A DNA stretch of 64,000 nucleotides, from NCBI GenBank assembly GCA_036417435.1, contig CM070899.1:149434237-149498236 (forward strand), written 5' to 3'. Below, piece after piece: positions 34,061 to 45,360 of the stretch. Position 1 is the stretch's first letter; every line of letters begins with the position of its first letter. The DNA comes from Inia geoffrensis (lineage: Eukaryota; Chordata; Mammalia; Artiodactyla; Iniidae). Under the pieces are notes generated by a model. That model saw only the letters and a list, made by a program, of their open reading frames with translations, did no database searches and had not been told where the DNA came from. The position numbers and the translations under genes were made by a program.

Positions 34061-35659
34061 TCCCAGTTCTGGGAGTCTTTGCAGGTATAGGGGTGAATTT
34101 GTGGGTGGTGCTACAGTCATAAGCACATGACTGTGTGGAGGTGTATCTACATTCCACACAGCAGACGCGAGCCATCGGTATTCAAAGCATACTGCAGTAA
34201 GTTATTCCAGTCACTCGGAGTTCAACCTATCCTCCCGAGGACTTCTTGCTTAACATCAGGGGCTGCTCTTTCCCTGACAAATATGGATTTCTTCATTGGT
34301 CCTTAAATTTTCATTTGAGTGACCTACAAAGCACAAAGAATGACAGCACTTCTTGAATTATTTTTGCCTGTAAACCACTTCAACAGGGGAAAAGATCCCA
34401 TCAGCTACCTATTGCATGGTTCCTGAAAATGAGAATCATCACCAGAATTAATGGCAATACCCGCCCTGCTTTTGATGGAACACCAAGGAGTGGCGTCTGA
34501 TTTTCAGAAAATACCAGAGGTCAATTATTCATCCATGCCACAGCAAATTGGATCCACTGTCATCTTATAAAAATTAATCCTAAAAGAGGTGCACCCAACA
34601 AAATCGGAGGGCCTCTTATGTGGATATCTGAGAACTCTCAAGCTCTGATATCATCTTTCTCCTAGTGACTTGAGCCCAAGTCTTGGAAGATAATAAAAAT
34701 CCCAAGGCGGTAAGATACTTAGATAAATGTCTGCCCTCAGTCCCAGCTTTCACGAGCACACTTCCTCATGTCCATTTTTTCAGCTGTTCTTGGCACCCAG
34801 GAAATGGATCCATGTATTATTTAGTGTCATGGAGGTTACACTAAACTTGGAGTCCAGGATGTTGACCCAAGGCAGGTTTTTCCACTAACCAGATGGTAGC
34901 CTTAGAAAATCATCTATTCCCATTTGGGCCTCAGCATCCTCAGCTCTAATGCTCTGTGATTCCAAAAGGTGTTCTCCATTTGGCAGATGTAATTTTAAGG
35001 GTCCTGGCTTTGCAGGGAGAGCTCCTGCTCTAGACGAGGATGTTTTCTCAAAGGGTAATTTGAGCTTGAGCTGACAAAGTATAGCATAGACAACTTTTTC
35101 ATGGCCAGCTGGATGGAGGGCAGGGACAACATGAAAATTTTAAAAAGCAACGATCAGAATTTAGCCATTGGTCTCAGACCACACCCCAGCTAAGACTTTT
35201 CAGGCTTCCTCTATGTCCTGTGTGGGTTCTAAACCCTGCCAGCTGCAGGTTCATCCTGGCCAGTCCCTGAGCCAAGAAGAGCCAGCCACGTAGCCTATTC
35301 AGAGCTCCACTCCATTATAGGAAGGACATTTAGAGGTGTCTAGAATTTGAATGTCATCTTCTAGGTGGACATGGGGTCAGAGTAGTTCCCTGAACGCTTT
35401 CAAGACGGTAATGCTGTACCCTCTTTGCTCAGCACACTGGGAATGACCTTGTGCCCTGATGTCTGGTTCTTGAATTCACTCCAGTTCTACAAAAATAGGG
35501 GTCTAGCCTGACCCTCTAAGCTATTTCCTACCAATCCCTGACTTGCCACAAGAAGGTAGTAGAAGATCTGGAACTAATACCTAGATTCCTAACCCAGTAC
35601 TCCTTTCCCCCCACCACACAGCTCCACACACTCATAGCGATAGATGGGAAGATGAATAT
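34061..35659. other. Unassigned non-coding DNA
   Basis: No gene or named repeat recognised. The part at 34430-34650 is listed separately as a candidate element. Confidence 0.4.
34430..34650. promoter_or_regulatory. Candidate conserved non-coding element
   Basis: Unique sequence with TAAT/ATTA cores at even spacing: 'caccagaattaatggcaata', 'gaggtcaattattcatccat', 'aaaattaatcctaaaagagg'. Low CpG, no repeat match. Conservation in other mammals is the deciding test. Confidence 0.2.
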
Positions 35660-36090
35660 ATAGCAGTTATGATGCTTTTGGACGCATGTGGCAGAACACC
35701 CAACAAAGATTAACCATGAAAGGAACTTAATTACTTAACCTAACAAGTTACAGAAGCATGGGAGTTCAAAGGTCTAACTACTCGTTTAACAATGTCATCA
35801 AAGAGCAAGGTTCTTTCTTTCCTTCTACTCTTCCATTATCATCAATTTTCTTCAGGCTTATTTCCTCATGGTCTCAAGATGACTGCTGTGGTTCCAGGCA
35901 TCACATCCTTACACAACCATGTTCATAGAAAGAAAAACATTTTCTCCTTCCTCTTTTCATCAGGGAGGAAAACATTTCTCAGAAACCTCCTGGCACTTTT
36001 CCTCTCAGTTTCCACTGGCAAAGATCAGATCCCGCTGTCTATATTCTTGATGCAAAGGAGCCTGGGAATGTGAGTATGTGACATTAACAC
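35660..36090 (-). repeat. Ancient LTR-like interspersed repeat, antisense
   Basis: 'tcctcatggtctcaagatga', 'ctgctgtggttccaggcatc', 'acatccttacacaaccatgt' and 'gaaaacatttctcagaaacc' match an abundant old mammalian repeat in reverse orientation, probably the family seen in sense at 17630-18010. Confidence 0.5.
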
Positions 36091-38619
36091 TTATAGTAGA
36101 AGTCTAGCTCTACCAACAAAGAAGGATTTGGGATGCAGAGAGCTCTGATAGTTAGGCAACCAGCAGCGTCTGCCCCAACCAGTCTTTATCTGGGTAAAGT
36201 TGAGTGTGAATGTCTTTTAGGTATGTGAAATTGCTTCTCGAATGAATCTGGGGTCCAGAATGGTATAAATATTAGGTAACAAGTGTTGATATGAGTTTTG
36301 AAAGGCCATTCCATGCATAAGGCTTAACCATATGGCAGGCAGAAATGGCAGACTTACAGTGATGCCTATTGCAGCTGGAGTTTGAGGAATGATGAGCATC
36401 AGGGTTTCTGTGCTGCACAACTCCAGGGGGTGTCATCCACATAGGGTGCAATGGCAGAGCACTGAGAAGGTGTCCATGTTAGTGAAGAGAGTCTCAGAAG
36501 AAGGCCTTGGTCCCCAGAACAATTAGAACCTTCGACACTGACCCTGGTCTGAGGTCTCCCTGCCAGAGTCTCATCCCCCGAGCATCTGCTCCCTATCCCA
36601 ACTCCGCCCTCACTCTCACCCCTCTTACCAGGCAGGGGATGAAAATGACCCCTAAGCCCAATGGATCAAATGTCATGACTAATCTCTGATGAGCAAGAAA
36701 AAACAGTTATTATTTGCATCCTTCTCCCTCACTCCCCCCTTCTGCCTTTGGTCCCATTAGGACATAGGTTACAATGAGAGCCCTAGAAAAGAGCAGAACA
36801 GATAAATGCATATCATTGGGACAAAACTGAGGATATGGGCTCTCTAGTAAGATCTCTTTGCCATCCTTGAGGCCTAGGTTGGCAAATGACCAGCCCTACT
36901 CATATCAAGATCTGTAGGGGCCAAAAAAAAAAAAAAAGGAAAAGCTAGCGGCCTCTTGGAGAGCCTGCTCTGTGCCATGCATTAGAAGGGTGTTATCTTA
37001 TGTACAGTGATGTAACTAGTAAAAATGAACAAGCCCCAGTACAGAGTCTAATACCAACCACACTCTTCATGGTTTCCCCCTGCAAAAGTGATAGAAAAGA
37101 GTTCCCTTCCTTTCTCCTTTAAGATGTGGAAGTGGGTTTGGAAAAGCAGTAGGAGGTCCTGAGTGGTGAGATGGGGACGTGGGCAGATGGTGTGGCGTTT
37201 GTGTGTGTGTTGTGGCTCTACAGAGAATGGAGCACAAATACCTTGGAGCCAAGCATCGTGGCATTTCCACCATGCCAAGTGCTGTCACTGGAATGCCATA
37301 GTTGCCCAAGGCAGCTGCAGAACTGATTAGAGTCTGAGCTAAAATTACAGCCCCTCTTGTACCCACAGATCTTGCACTGGTTCTCTCAGGTTACCAGCCC
37401 CAGCAATGCACATGTTACCCTGGGAATGAGCCTATGTGGGGTTTTCACAGCCATGGGCCCCTACAAGCCATTGGCTCAGTGTTTCCAAGTTTCCCATGAT
37501 CTTCTGAACTCCACGCAGTGGGTGTCGCTCCCTCCGTTGTACAGAAGAGACGTCAAGTGGCCCTCTCAAGGCCACAGAGCTAGTAAATGGCCGAACTTGG
37601 ATTGGATATCTGATCTCTGTGACTTAAAAGTCCTTCGGTGGGACGAGAGCCCCATTCTCCCTAGGATGGGGATGGAGGCTCTCAGGGCGCCTGAGGCTAA
37701 TAGAAGACAGCTGCTTTGCCCACATATGTCTGGTACATTTTTGTAGCGTGAGAAGCTCTCTTCTCCCATAGCAACCACTTGGGGTTTTCAGCTGCTAACC
37801 CTGTCCTCCAGGACAATAGCAGTCTGGTCTAGGCAGGCCCGTGTAACCACACTCCACTCCAACCTCTTTGTGTTAATAAGCCCTGGATCCCACTTCTTTC
37901 TTCCAAGCTTCTCATTTATTTTTCCAAAGAGCACAATAAGCACAATTGATTTTAAAATAAAAACCTCTGGTTTATGCACAGAGGCATTCTTCAGAGAGGT
38001 TAAAAACGATGAGGAGGCATTATTTGCCATTATCCGTACTGTGTAACCTTGCAATTGAAGCACCACAAGACCACAGCGGCCTCCCTTGATGGTATCCCGT
38101 GTAGGCGGCTTTTGCAGGTAGACAATGACTATGGCAGTGCCTGGGTGTCCTTGGCTCAAGGTGGATGCAAACCAGAAAGGACAAAGTCTCTGTAAGTCAG
38201 AGCCGGAAGAGGCCTTCTGTACTATCCGGTACAGCTCCTTCCTTTGCTTGATGGGGAAAGCGAGCAGAGAGGGAAGGAAACCTTGGGAATTTGTAAGTTA
38301 GTGTGAGCAAAGAGCTACATGGAAGTCTACAGAAAATTCATTCAAAAAAGGGAACTTGGCCTTCCCCTTGGGATGAAGCAAATATTTTCTGTAAAAAGAG
38401 GCTCCACTGAGAATTAAGTTTGCATTTTCCTCTCTTTCTAGTGAAAGAGGTGGCGGAAAAACTTCCTGGGAGGATTTGGCAAGTCAATCCTGGAAGAGTT
38501 ACTAACCGTCAGTCATTGAAGTGGGGGCAGTACTTCATAAGGCGGAGAGAAATCACTTGTGAGGGGTGGGCAAAGGTGGACTGCCGTGTTTGGAGGGTCT
38601 GAAGAGAGTCTGAAGGAAG
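36091..38619. other. Mostly unassigned non-coding DNA
   Basis: No gene recognised. A poly(A) run lies at 36920-36935 and a MIR-like core ('gtacagaagagacgtcaagt', 'aaggccacagagctagtaaa') at 37540-37620. The 129-codon frame at 37357-37746 spans that MIR-like piece and is not called. A polypyrimidine-AG at 38430-38441 resembles a splice acceptor without supporting exon. Confidence 0.4.
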
Positions 38620-38628
38620 GGATGTGAG
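38620..38628 (+). repeat. Left copy of direct repeat flanking the NUMT
   Basis: GGATGTGAG here is repeated exactly at 40237-40245, just outside the mitochondrial sequence on the other side. May be a target-site duplication from a staggered break. Confidence 0.6.
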
Positions 38629-38641
38629 ATACCTAGGTTAG

Positions 38642-39130
<489 letters not shown>

Positions 39131-39133
<3 letters not shown>

Positions 39134-39200
39134 AAGGAAGGAATCGAACCCTCTTCTACTGGTTTCAGGCCAACACCATAGCCATTATGTCTTTCTCTAT
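39131..39200 (-). pseudogene. MT-TS1: tRNA-Ser(UCN) copy (mitochondrial-derived)
   Basis: Lies between COX1 and tRNA-Asp and is read from the minus strand as in mtDNA. The plus strand shows 'aggaatcgaaccctcttcta', the complement of the T arm, and 'cattatgtctttctctat', the complement of the acceptor and D arm. Not expected to be transcribed in the nucleus. Confidence 0.88.
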
Positions 39201-39204
39201 AAAT

Positions 39205-39272
39205 GGGATACTAGTAAAAAATTATATAACTTTTTCAAAGTTAAGTCACAGGTGAAAATCCTGTATATCTCT
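39205..39272 (+). pseudogene. MT-TD: tRNA-Asp copy (mitochondrial-derived)
   Basis: 'gggatactagtaaaaaatta' to 'gaaaatcctgtatatctct' matches mammalian mitochondrial tRNA-Asp, ending against the COX2 start. The anticodon GTC has become TTC in 'aactttttcaaag', a further sign of decay. Confidence 0.88.
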
Positions 39273-39954
39273 ATGGTACATCCTTTCCAGCTAGGATTTC
39301 AAGATGCAACATCACCCATCATGGAAGAATTACTACACTTTCATGATCACACACTAATAATTGTCTTTTTAATTAGTTCCCTGGTCCTTACATTATCTCA
39401 CTAACGTTAACAACTAAGCTAACACATGCCAGCACAATAGACGAACATGAAGTAGAGACCATTTGGACGGTTTTACCAACTATTATTTTTATTTTAATTG
39501 CCCTGCCATAACTATGAATCCTCTATGTGATGGATGAGATTAATAACCCATCTCTTACTATAAAAACTGTAGGTCACCAGTGGTATTGAAGTTATGAGTA
39601 CACTGACTATGAAGATTTAAGTTTCGACTCCTGTGTAATCCCAACATCAGACTTAAAACCAGGGGAATTATGACTACTAGAAGTAGACAACCGAGTAGTA
39701 TTACCCATAGAGATAACAATCCAAATACTAAGCTCCTCCAAAGATGTATTACACTCACGAGCCATACCTTCCTTAGGCCTAAATACAGACGCAATCCCAG
39801 GATGCCTAAATCAAACAACCCTAATATCAACACAACCAGGTTTGTATTACGGACAGTGTTCAGAGATTGTGGGTCAAATCATAGCTTCATGCTTATTGTC
39901 CTTGAACTAGTACCCCTAAAATACTTTGAAAAATGATCCACATCAATGCTGTAA
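39273..39954 (+). pseudogene. MT-CO2: COX2 copy, full length but broken
   Basis: Runs from ATG at 39273-39275 to TAA at 39952-39954, 682 bp against the usual 684. Two single-base deletions explain the difference: one near 39388 (one T lost in a CTTTACATT-type motif) and one near 39870 (one T lost in an ATTTG motif). An in-frame TAA at 39509-39511 lies between them. Several conserved Arg codons CGA have become TGA, and a Trp TGA has become CGA, the C-to-T and T-to-C changes expected of neutral decay. In mitochondria COX2 carries the CuA site that receives electrons from cytochrome c; this copy cannot make it. Confidence 0.95.
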
Positions 39955-39957
39955 GTT

Positions 39958-40023
39958 CATTGAGAAGCTAAGTAGCGTTAACCTTTTAAGTTAAAGACTG
40001 AGGGCTAAGACTCTCCTTAATGG
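39958..40023 (+). pseudogene. MT-TK: tRNA-Lys copy (mitochondrial-derived)
   Basis: 'cattgagaagctaagtagcg' then 'ttaaccttttaagttaaaga' (anticodon TTT in context) between COX2 and ATP8, as in mtDNA. The acceptor stem is mismatched compared with the mitochondrial form. Confidence 0.9.
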
Positions 40024-40024
40024 T

Positions 40025-40200
40025 ATGCCGCAATTAGACACAATCAACTTAATTCATTACCATTTTAGCTATATTTCTAGCACTGTTTACTATATTTCAA
40101 CTAAAAATCTCAAAGTACACTTACTACTCGAACCCAGAATCAATACATACCAAAGTACAAAAACAGTCTACCCCTTGAGAAACAAAATGAACGAAAATCT
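40025..40200 (+). pseudogene. MT-ATP8: ATP8 copy (mitochondrial-derived)
   Basis: Starts ATGCCGCAATTAGACACA, the ATP8 beginning, but small indels shift its frame within the first 15 codons. As a result the downstream part is read in the frame of ATP6, and a 75-codon chimeric open frame (40025-40252) joins an ATP8-like start to an ATP6-like start. The fusion is a decay product. ATP8 is normally a small membrane subunit of ATP synthase. Confidence 0.9.
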
Positions 40201-40234
40201 ATTCGCCACTTTCATTGCCCCTACAATAATAGGT
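40187..40234 (+). pseudogene. MT-ATP6: ATP6 5' fragment (mitochondrial-derived)
   Basis: ATG at 40187-40189 followed by codons for the conserved ATP6 N-terminus (Asn-Glu-Asn-Leu-Phe-Ala). The match stops after about 16 codons at the right NUMT junction. The overlap with ATP8 is preserved as in mtDNA. Confidence 0.9.
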
Positions 40235-40236
40235 AA

Positions 40237-40245
40237 GGATGTGAG
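40237..40245 (+). repeat. Right copy of direct repeat flanking the NUMT
   Basis: Exact copy of GGATGTGAG at 38620-38628; within AAGGATGTGAGG here and AAGGGATGTGAGA on the left. Confidence 0.6.
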
Positions 40246-40694
40246 GTCCTAAGTCCCGGAAGTAGCACATGGCTGTCTCACCCAATCCTGACCCAGTGCA
40301 GCTGGGCAGATGGAAGGACAAGGTCGGGGATGCCACCCCAGATACAACTTTCTTGGGTCTGAAACATGAATAATGGTGCATGGAGTCCCAGGGGGATGAG
40401 ACACGGGGTTGGGGAGAAGGACACCCAATTACATTGCAGACAGGAATCATCTTCTCTAGCAGAGCCCTGCTCTGGGCTCCCAGAATTCTAGCAGAGTCCT
40501 AGAGGTTCTAGCAGAATCCTAAAGATACCCTGCTGGCTGGGAGGTTGACTCTGCTACTGGATCATGGGGAGGTCCAAGGGTGAGCCAGGGAAACAGCCAG
40601 TGGGCTGGGGTGGTAGCCATTCACCAATCAATACTTAATCATTACAATATTAAGTGTCATGGCTGTGTCATTAGGTATGGTGTGAATACTGGCC
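40246..40694. other. Unique DNA with a 20-bp tandem duplication
   Basis: TTCTAGCAGAGTCCTAGAGG at 40486-40505 is followed directly by TTCTAGCAGAATCCTAAAGA at 40506-40525 (17 of 20 identical), and a weaker third relative ('ctctagcagagccctg') precedes them at 40454. Otherwise unassigned. Confidence 0.6.
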
Positions 40695-41110
40695 TTGCTC
40701 TGTGACTCCATATAAATAGCTTTGCTAAGGTCATTAGTGACCACCATGTTCTAAATCTGTTCTAAATCTAATTTTCAGGCCTCATCTTATTTGATCTTTC
40801 AACTGCGTCCAGCACTCCTGAACATTCCTTTCTTCTTGAAACACTCCTTTCTCTTCTTCTGTGGCTTCATTCTTTCCTGGATTTCTCCTACAGTTGTGAC
40901 ACCTCTTTTTCAATCTCCTGTTCTAGCTCATCCCATTCCATTGGATGTTTAATTTTGTTATTCCTGAACACTCAGTCTTAAGCTATCTCTTCTTTCAGTT
41001 CTCTGCTTTCTTCCTTGGCAATCAGACCCAGGCCCATGTCTTCAATTTCAATTTACACATCAGTTAAGTCACATTTTCATATCACCAGCCCAGAACCTTC
41101 CTCTGTTCAT
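40695..41110 (+). repeat. L2 LINE ORF2 fragment, sense
   Basis: 'gctaaggtcattagtgacca', 'aggcctcatcttatttgatc', 'ttcttgaaacactcctttct' and 'attctttcctggatttctcc' match the L2 reverse-transcriptase region upstream of the catalytic core. No intact frame remains. Confidence 0.75.
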
Positions 41111-41249
41111 TAGCTCTAACCACTTGAGTGTCTCAAAAGTGCATCAGGACAAAGTATATTTGTTACACATATCTGATAAAGGACATGTATCCAGAATATA
41201 CATTCAGAAACTCTGAAAGGTTAATAATAAAAAAACAAACACAATTTTT

Positions 41250-41559
41250 ATCTTGTTTGTTTGTTTGTTTTTGGCTGCGTTGGATCTTCATTGCTGCGTG
41301 CAGGCTTTCTCTATTTGTGGTGAGTGGGGGCTACTCTTTGTTGGGGTGGGCGGGCTTCTCATTGAAGTGGCTTTTCTTGTTGTGGAGCACGGGCTCTAGG
41401 CACATGGTCTTTGGTAGTTGTGGCACGTGGGCTCAGTAGTTATGGCACACAGGCTTAGTTGCTCTGCAACATGTGGGATCTTCCCAGACCAGGGCTCGAA
41501 CCCATGTCCCCTGCATTGGCAGGCAGTTTCTTAACCACTGCACCACCAGGGAAGTCCCC
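41250..41559 (-). mobile_element. CHR-type SINE, antisense (first of a pair)
   Basis: Plus strand opens with a TTTG-rich tail complement, then 'ttggctgcgttggatcttca', 'ttgtggagcacgggctctag', 'cttcccagaccagggctcga' and closes 'ccactgcaccaccagggaag', the reversed SINE head. Flanked by AAACACAATTTTT (41237-41249) and AAACCCAATTTTT (41560-41572). Confidence 0.9.
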
Positions 41560-41572
41560 AAACCCAATTTTT

Positions 41573-41932
41573 TTTTCTTTAAATTTATTTATTTTTATTT
41601 ATTTATTTTTGGCTGCACTGGGTCTTCATAGCTGCGTGGGCTTTCTCTAGTTGCAGCAAGCGGGGGCTACTCTTCATTGCGGTGCGTGGGCTTCTCATTG
41701 TGTGGGCTTCTCTTGTTGCAGAGCACGGGCTCTAGGCACGTGGGCTTCAGTAGTTGTGGCACGTGGGCTCAGTAGTTGTGGCTTGCAGGCTCTAGAGCAC
41801 AGGCTCAGTAGTTGTGGCACATGGGCTTAGCTGCTCCATGGCATGTGGGATCTTCCCGGATGAGGGCTCGAACCCGTGTCCCCTGCATTGGCAGGTGGAT
41901 TCTTAACCACTGCACCACCAGGGAAGCCCCCC
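41573..41932 (-). mobile_element. CHR-type SINE, antisense (second of a pair)
   Basis: Same family and orientation as its neighbour, with ATTT-rich tail complement, 'ttggctgcactgggtcttca', repeated 'agtagttgtggcacgtgggc' units and the reversed head 'accactgcaccaccagggaa'. It is longer because of extra copies of the internal AGTAGTTGTGGC unit. Flanked by AAACCCAATTTTT at 41560-41572 and again at 41933-41945. Confidence 0.92.
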
Positions 41933-42959
41933 AAACCCAATTTTTAAATGGACAAAAGATTTGAATAGACACTTTAAGAAGATATACAGATGGCAAACAA
42001 GCACATGAAAAGATGTCCAACAATGTTAGTCACAAAGGAAATGCAAAATAAAATCACTATACAGCTACTGAAATGGCTAAAATAAAAATGTGGCTAATAC
42101 CCAGTGCTGGTGAGGATGAGCAGCAGTTGGGTCTCTCATCCATTGCTGGTGGGAATGCAAAATGGTGCAGCCCCATGGGAAACCAGTTTGGCAGTTTCTT
42201 ATAAAGTTAAACATGCACTTACCATTCAACCCACAATCTCACTCTATTGATTATCGCTATTTATGCTTACACAAAAACCTGTATGTGAACACTTATTGTG
42301 GCTTTAATAATAATTACTAAATGTTGGAAGCAAATCAAGTGTCCTTCAACTGGTGAATGAATAAATAAACTGCAATATAGCCATATCACAGAATAGTACT
42401 TAGGAATAAAAAGGAACCAACCACGGATCCGTGAAACAACAGATCTGAATTTCAGATGCATTGTGCTAGGTGAAAAAAGCCAGACTCGAAAGGCAACAAC
42501 ACACTGCATGATCCTGTTTAAATGACGCCTGGAAAAGACAAAACTCTAGGAACAGAACACAGATCAATTGTTGCCAAAGATCTTGGAAAGGGGCAGGAGG
42601 AAACTTTTGGAGGTGATGGGAAACAGGACCAGCTACATAATTGGCAAGGCCCAGTGCAAAATGAAAATGCAGGGCCCCTTGTTAAAAAACTATTAAGTAC
42701 TTCAAGATGGTGACAGGACAGCATTAAGCCAAGCACAGGCCCTTCAAAGCACAGAGCCTTATGTTAACTGCACAGGTCATGTGCCCATGAAGCAGCCGTG
42801 GATGGAAACGTTCTATTTATTTATTGTGGTGGTGGTTACACAGGGTTATGTGTTTGTCAAAACCCATAGAATCATGTACTAAAAAGGGTGAATGTTACTG
42901 TATGTAAATTAAACCTCAATAAACCTGACACAAAAAACTCAGTCTTGTCATGAGGAAGC

Positions 42960-43375
42960 CTCGCTAAGGCAGATTGAGGTTCATCCTACAGAAGGAAGGG
43001 CCTGTACGCTTCCAACTGCCCATGAAAGTCAGGGAAGTACTGAGAGAATGCTCCGGACTGAAGAGGACAAAAACAACAGGGCAGCCAAGTGCTACATGTA
43101 TCCCTGGATGGGATCTTGGGCCAGAAAGGAAAATACCTAGTTGAGAGGATTGGTGACATTTGAATGCAGGTTGTGGTTTATTTCCTGACCAGGGGGATTG
43201 TATGATGGGAATGAAGAGTGTCTTTGTTGAGGGAGTAAAGGTGATGGAACAGATGCAATTAAATGCTAACTACATTTAGGAAAGTCTGGGAGGAAGGGAG
43301 ACAGGGGTTCTTTGTGTTCTTGCAGCTCTTCTTTAAGTTTGAAATTATTTCAAAATAAATTTTTTTTTAGTACTT
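42960..43375 (+). repeat. Old LINE-1 3' untranslated end
   Basis: 'ggactgaagaggacaaaaac', 'ctggatgggatcttgggcca' and the terminal 'aagtttgaaattatttcaaa' are characteristic of an old L1M/L1ME 3' end. It follows another L1 3' end, so two separate insertions are juxtaposed. Confidence 0.75.
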
Positions 43376-44879
43376 CAGAATAAACAGGTCCAAAACCAAA
43401 CTCACAATCTCTCCCAAACCCCCAGCCCTGAACTTGACTGCTTCCAGTGTCCTTCTGTCTCAGGAAATGGTATCACCTGCAATCGGTTAAGTGAACTCGA
43501 ATCTGGAAGGCTCTCCTGATGTTGCCTCTTCCCCTGTGACCCCTGCCTACCTTCCAGGTACTTCTCTCCCCCTTCATAGCTTGCTTTTAGCCGAACTGGA
43601 CGCTGCCCACCCCAGAGGCTGCACACATGTTGTCCCACCTCCAAACGCCACTTCCTTGGGAAAGCCCCGATTCCCAGGCTGGGTCAGGGCCTGTGTTATG
43701 CTGCCTCGGGGCACCCTGGCCCTTTCCCTCCCTTGGTGTCTCACAAGCATGGTTCTACATCATATGCACAATTCTTCTACCAGCGCCTGCCTCCACCATG
43801 AGGCTGTACTTCCACTCTGGGAGGGACTGGGTCTGGCACTGTGCTTCACACCTGGGGCGGGCTCCATAAATATTTGCGATGACCGTATGGAGATGTGAAT
43901 GCACCCTGGCACGTCTCTTTGGAGGGCCAGATTCTCATCAGAGAACTGCTCTGGTCAGCTTCAAGTCAGAGCCCAGAGGCATGAGCTAGTTTTGAGATCA
44001 GAAAGCTAAGACAGATTTCTGTTCTTTTAGTTTCCCTACGTTTGCTTCCTGAGCTCTGGTTTCCTGTCTTGTAGGCAGTCTGTCTCCCTTCTGAGGGATT
44101 CTCTATTTGTAAGGGTGTTAACTTACCTGGCCCCCTAATCGTCAAGTTGACTTAACTCAACTCAATGTGACCTGTCATTTTGCCTACGATTCACATCTAT
44201 ATATGTCTTTTGTGGAGCCTTAACTCTTACAACTAAAATTTCCTCTATTAACAAAATCTGGGGCACCATATGTCAGGATAAGACTTCACATGGTGGTCCC
44301 CTGCCCTGGCTCCCCTTTTCTTTCCACTCCCATTCATTCTCACACCACAAGGGGCCTGGTCCCCTCCTTCCTGTGGAGCCTAAGACCAGCGAAGCCAGGC
44401 TCTGTTCACAGCCCCATGTGCCCCTGGACAGCCCCTGGAATGGGGGGTACATATACCAGTAGGTTCATTCAGGGGAAGCAGCCCAGGGCCAGAGGCCTAC
44501 ACAGGCCCTGGCAGTGGGCTCCGGGCATCCAGGTAGTGAGGTGAAGAAGAGAGTATGGGTTCTGGTAGATGTGTCCCTCCTGGCCCTTGGGGAAGGGTGC
44601 AGCCAGAGAAGGGCCAGAGTGGGTTGGGGGTTGGGACAGGAGCCCAGGCTGCCAGTTCTACGGGCAGTACTGCCATATGCCACCCCTGGCACTACCTACT
44701 GTGGCAGTTTTTGTCCTGGTCTGTTTATTCAGAGGGCAGCCAGGGCGTCCCTGATGGAAGGTGAGTAAGATGCATAGTTCTGGAACATTCATACCTTCCT
44801 ACTGACACTGAATGCCGAGGCTTGTCTGAATGATGAGGTCTGAATATGAAGCATTTTTAAAGACATAAAATAACTTCTA
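43376..44879. other. Mostly unassigned non-coding DNA
   Basis: L2-like fragment near 43440-43890 (e.g. 'gggctccataaatatttgcg' at its end). No gene recognised; the 135-codon frame at 43491-43898 lies over that L2-like stretch. Confidence 0.4.
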
Positions 44880-45015
44880 AATCACAGGGGCCCAGTCCAA
44901 CTCCCTTAAAGAAAAGTAAATTGAGCTCCAGAAAGTCTGAATAACTCCCCAAAGTTGAGCATCTAAGTGACAGAACGATGACTGGAACCCAGGGCCCAGA
45001 GCATCTCTGTCTGGG
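44880..45015 (-). repeat. MIR SINE fragment, antisense
   Basis: 'aaagtaaattgagctccaga', 'tctgaataactccccaaagt' and 'actggaacccagggcccaga' follow the antisense MIR core. Confidence 0.6.
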
Positions 45016-45094
45016 CACCCAGATACTGCTCCTACACCCTTAATAGCTCCAAACATGCCCACTCAGGGGCGATGTTGTGCACGGGAGAGGTGTG

Positions 45095-45360
45095 AGTTAA
45101 ACAGGGTCAGGGCACCAGCCCAAGAGTCAGGCTGCCCGAAACTGACTGCCTCCACCTCTCAAGAGATGTAGGAGCTTGGGGTAAATTATTATGTCATGTT
45201 AAATCTAATTTTCTCATCTGTAAAATGGGTGTCAAGCGAGGCACAGATTCACCTGGTTCAGCTATTGAAGGATTAAAATAAAATCCATACAAAGTAGTTA
45301 ACGTAGTGTCTGGCATAAAGGAAGAAAAAGAAGCTCGATAAATGTGAGTCTCTATTATTT
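45095..45360 (+). repeat. MIR SINE, sense
   Basis: 'cagcccaagagtcaggctgc', 'aattttctcatctgtaaaat', 'gtagttaacgtagtgtctgg' and 'gaagctcgataaatgtgagt' in sense MIR order, nearly full length. Confidence 0.85.

Larger units (their letters stand above)
41150..42930 (+). repeat. Old LINE-1 3' part, split by two SINEs
   Basis: L1 ORF2 3' region resumes across the SINEs: 41150-41249 ('tatctgataaaggacatgta') and 41946-42930 ('aatggacaaaagatttgaat', 'cagatggcaaacaagcacat', 'ccattgctggtgggaatgca', 'ttggaagcaaatcaagtgtc', ending 'gtatgtaaattaaacctcaa'). Frame is lost many times. It is much more diverged than the L1 at 51309. Confidence 0.85.

Noticed and set aside
37357..37746. 129-codon plus-strand frame
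   Set aside because: Contains MIR-like core sequence and has no recognisable domain.
38430..38600. Polypyrimidine-AG followed by an open frame, exon-like
   Set aside because: The translated segment resembles no protein I know, no donor of good quality closes it, and no second exon is found.
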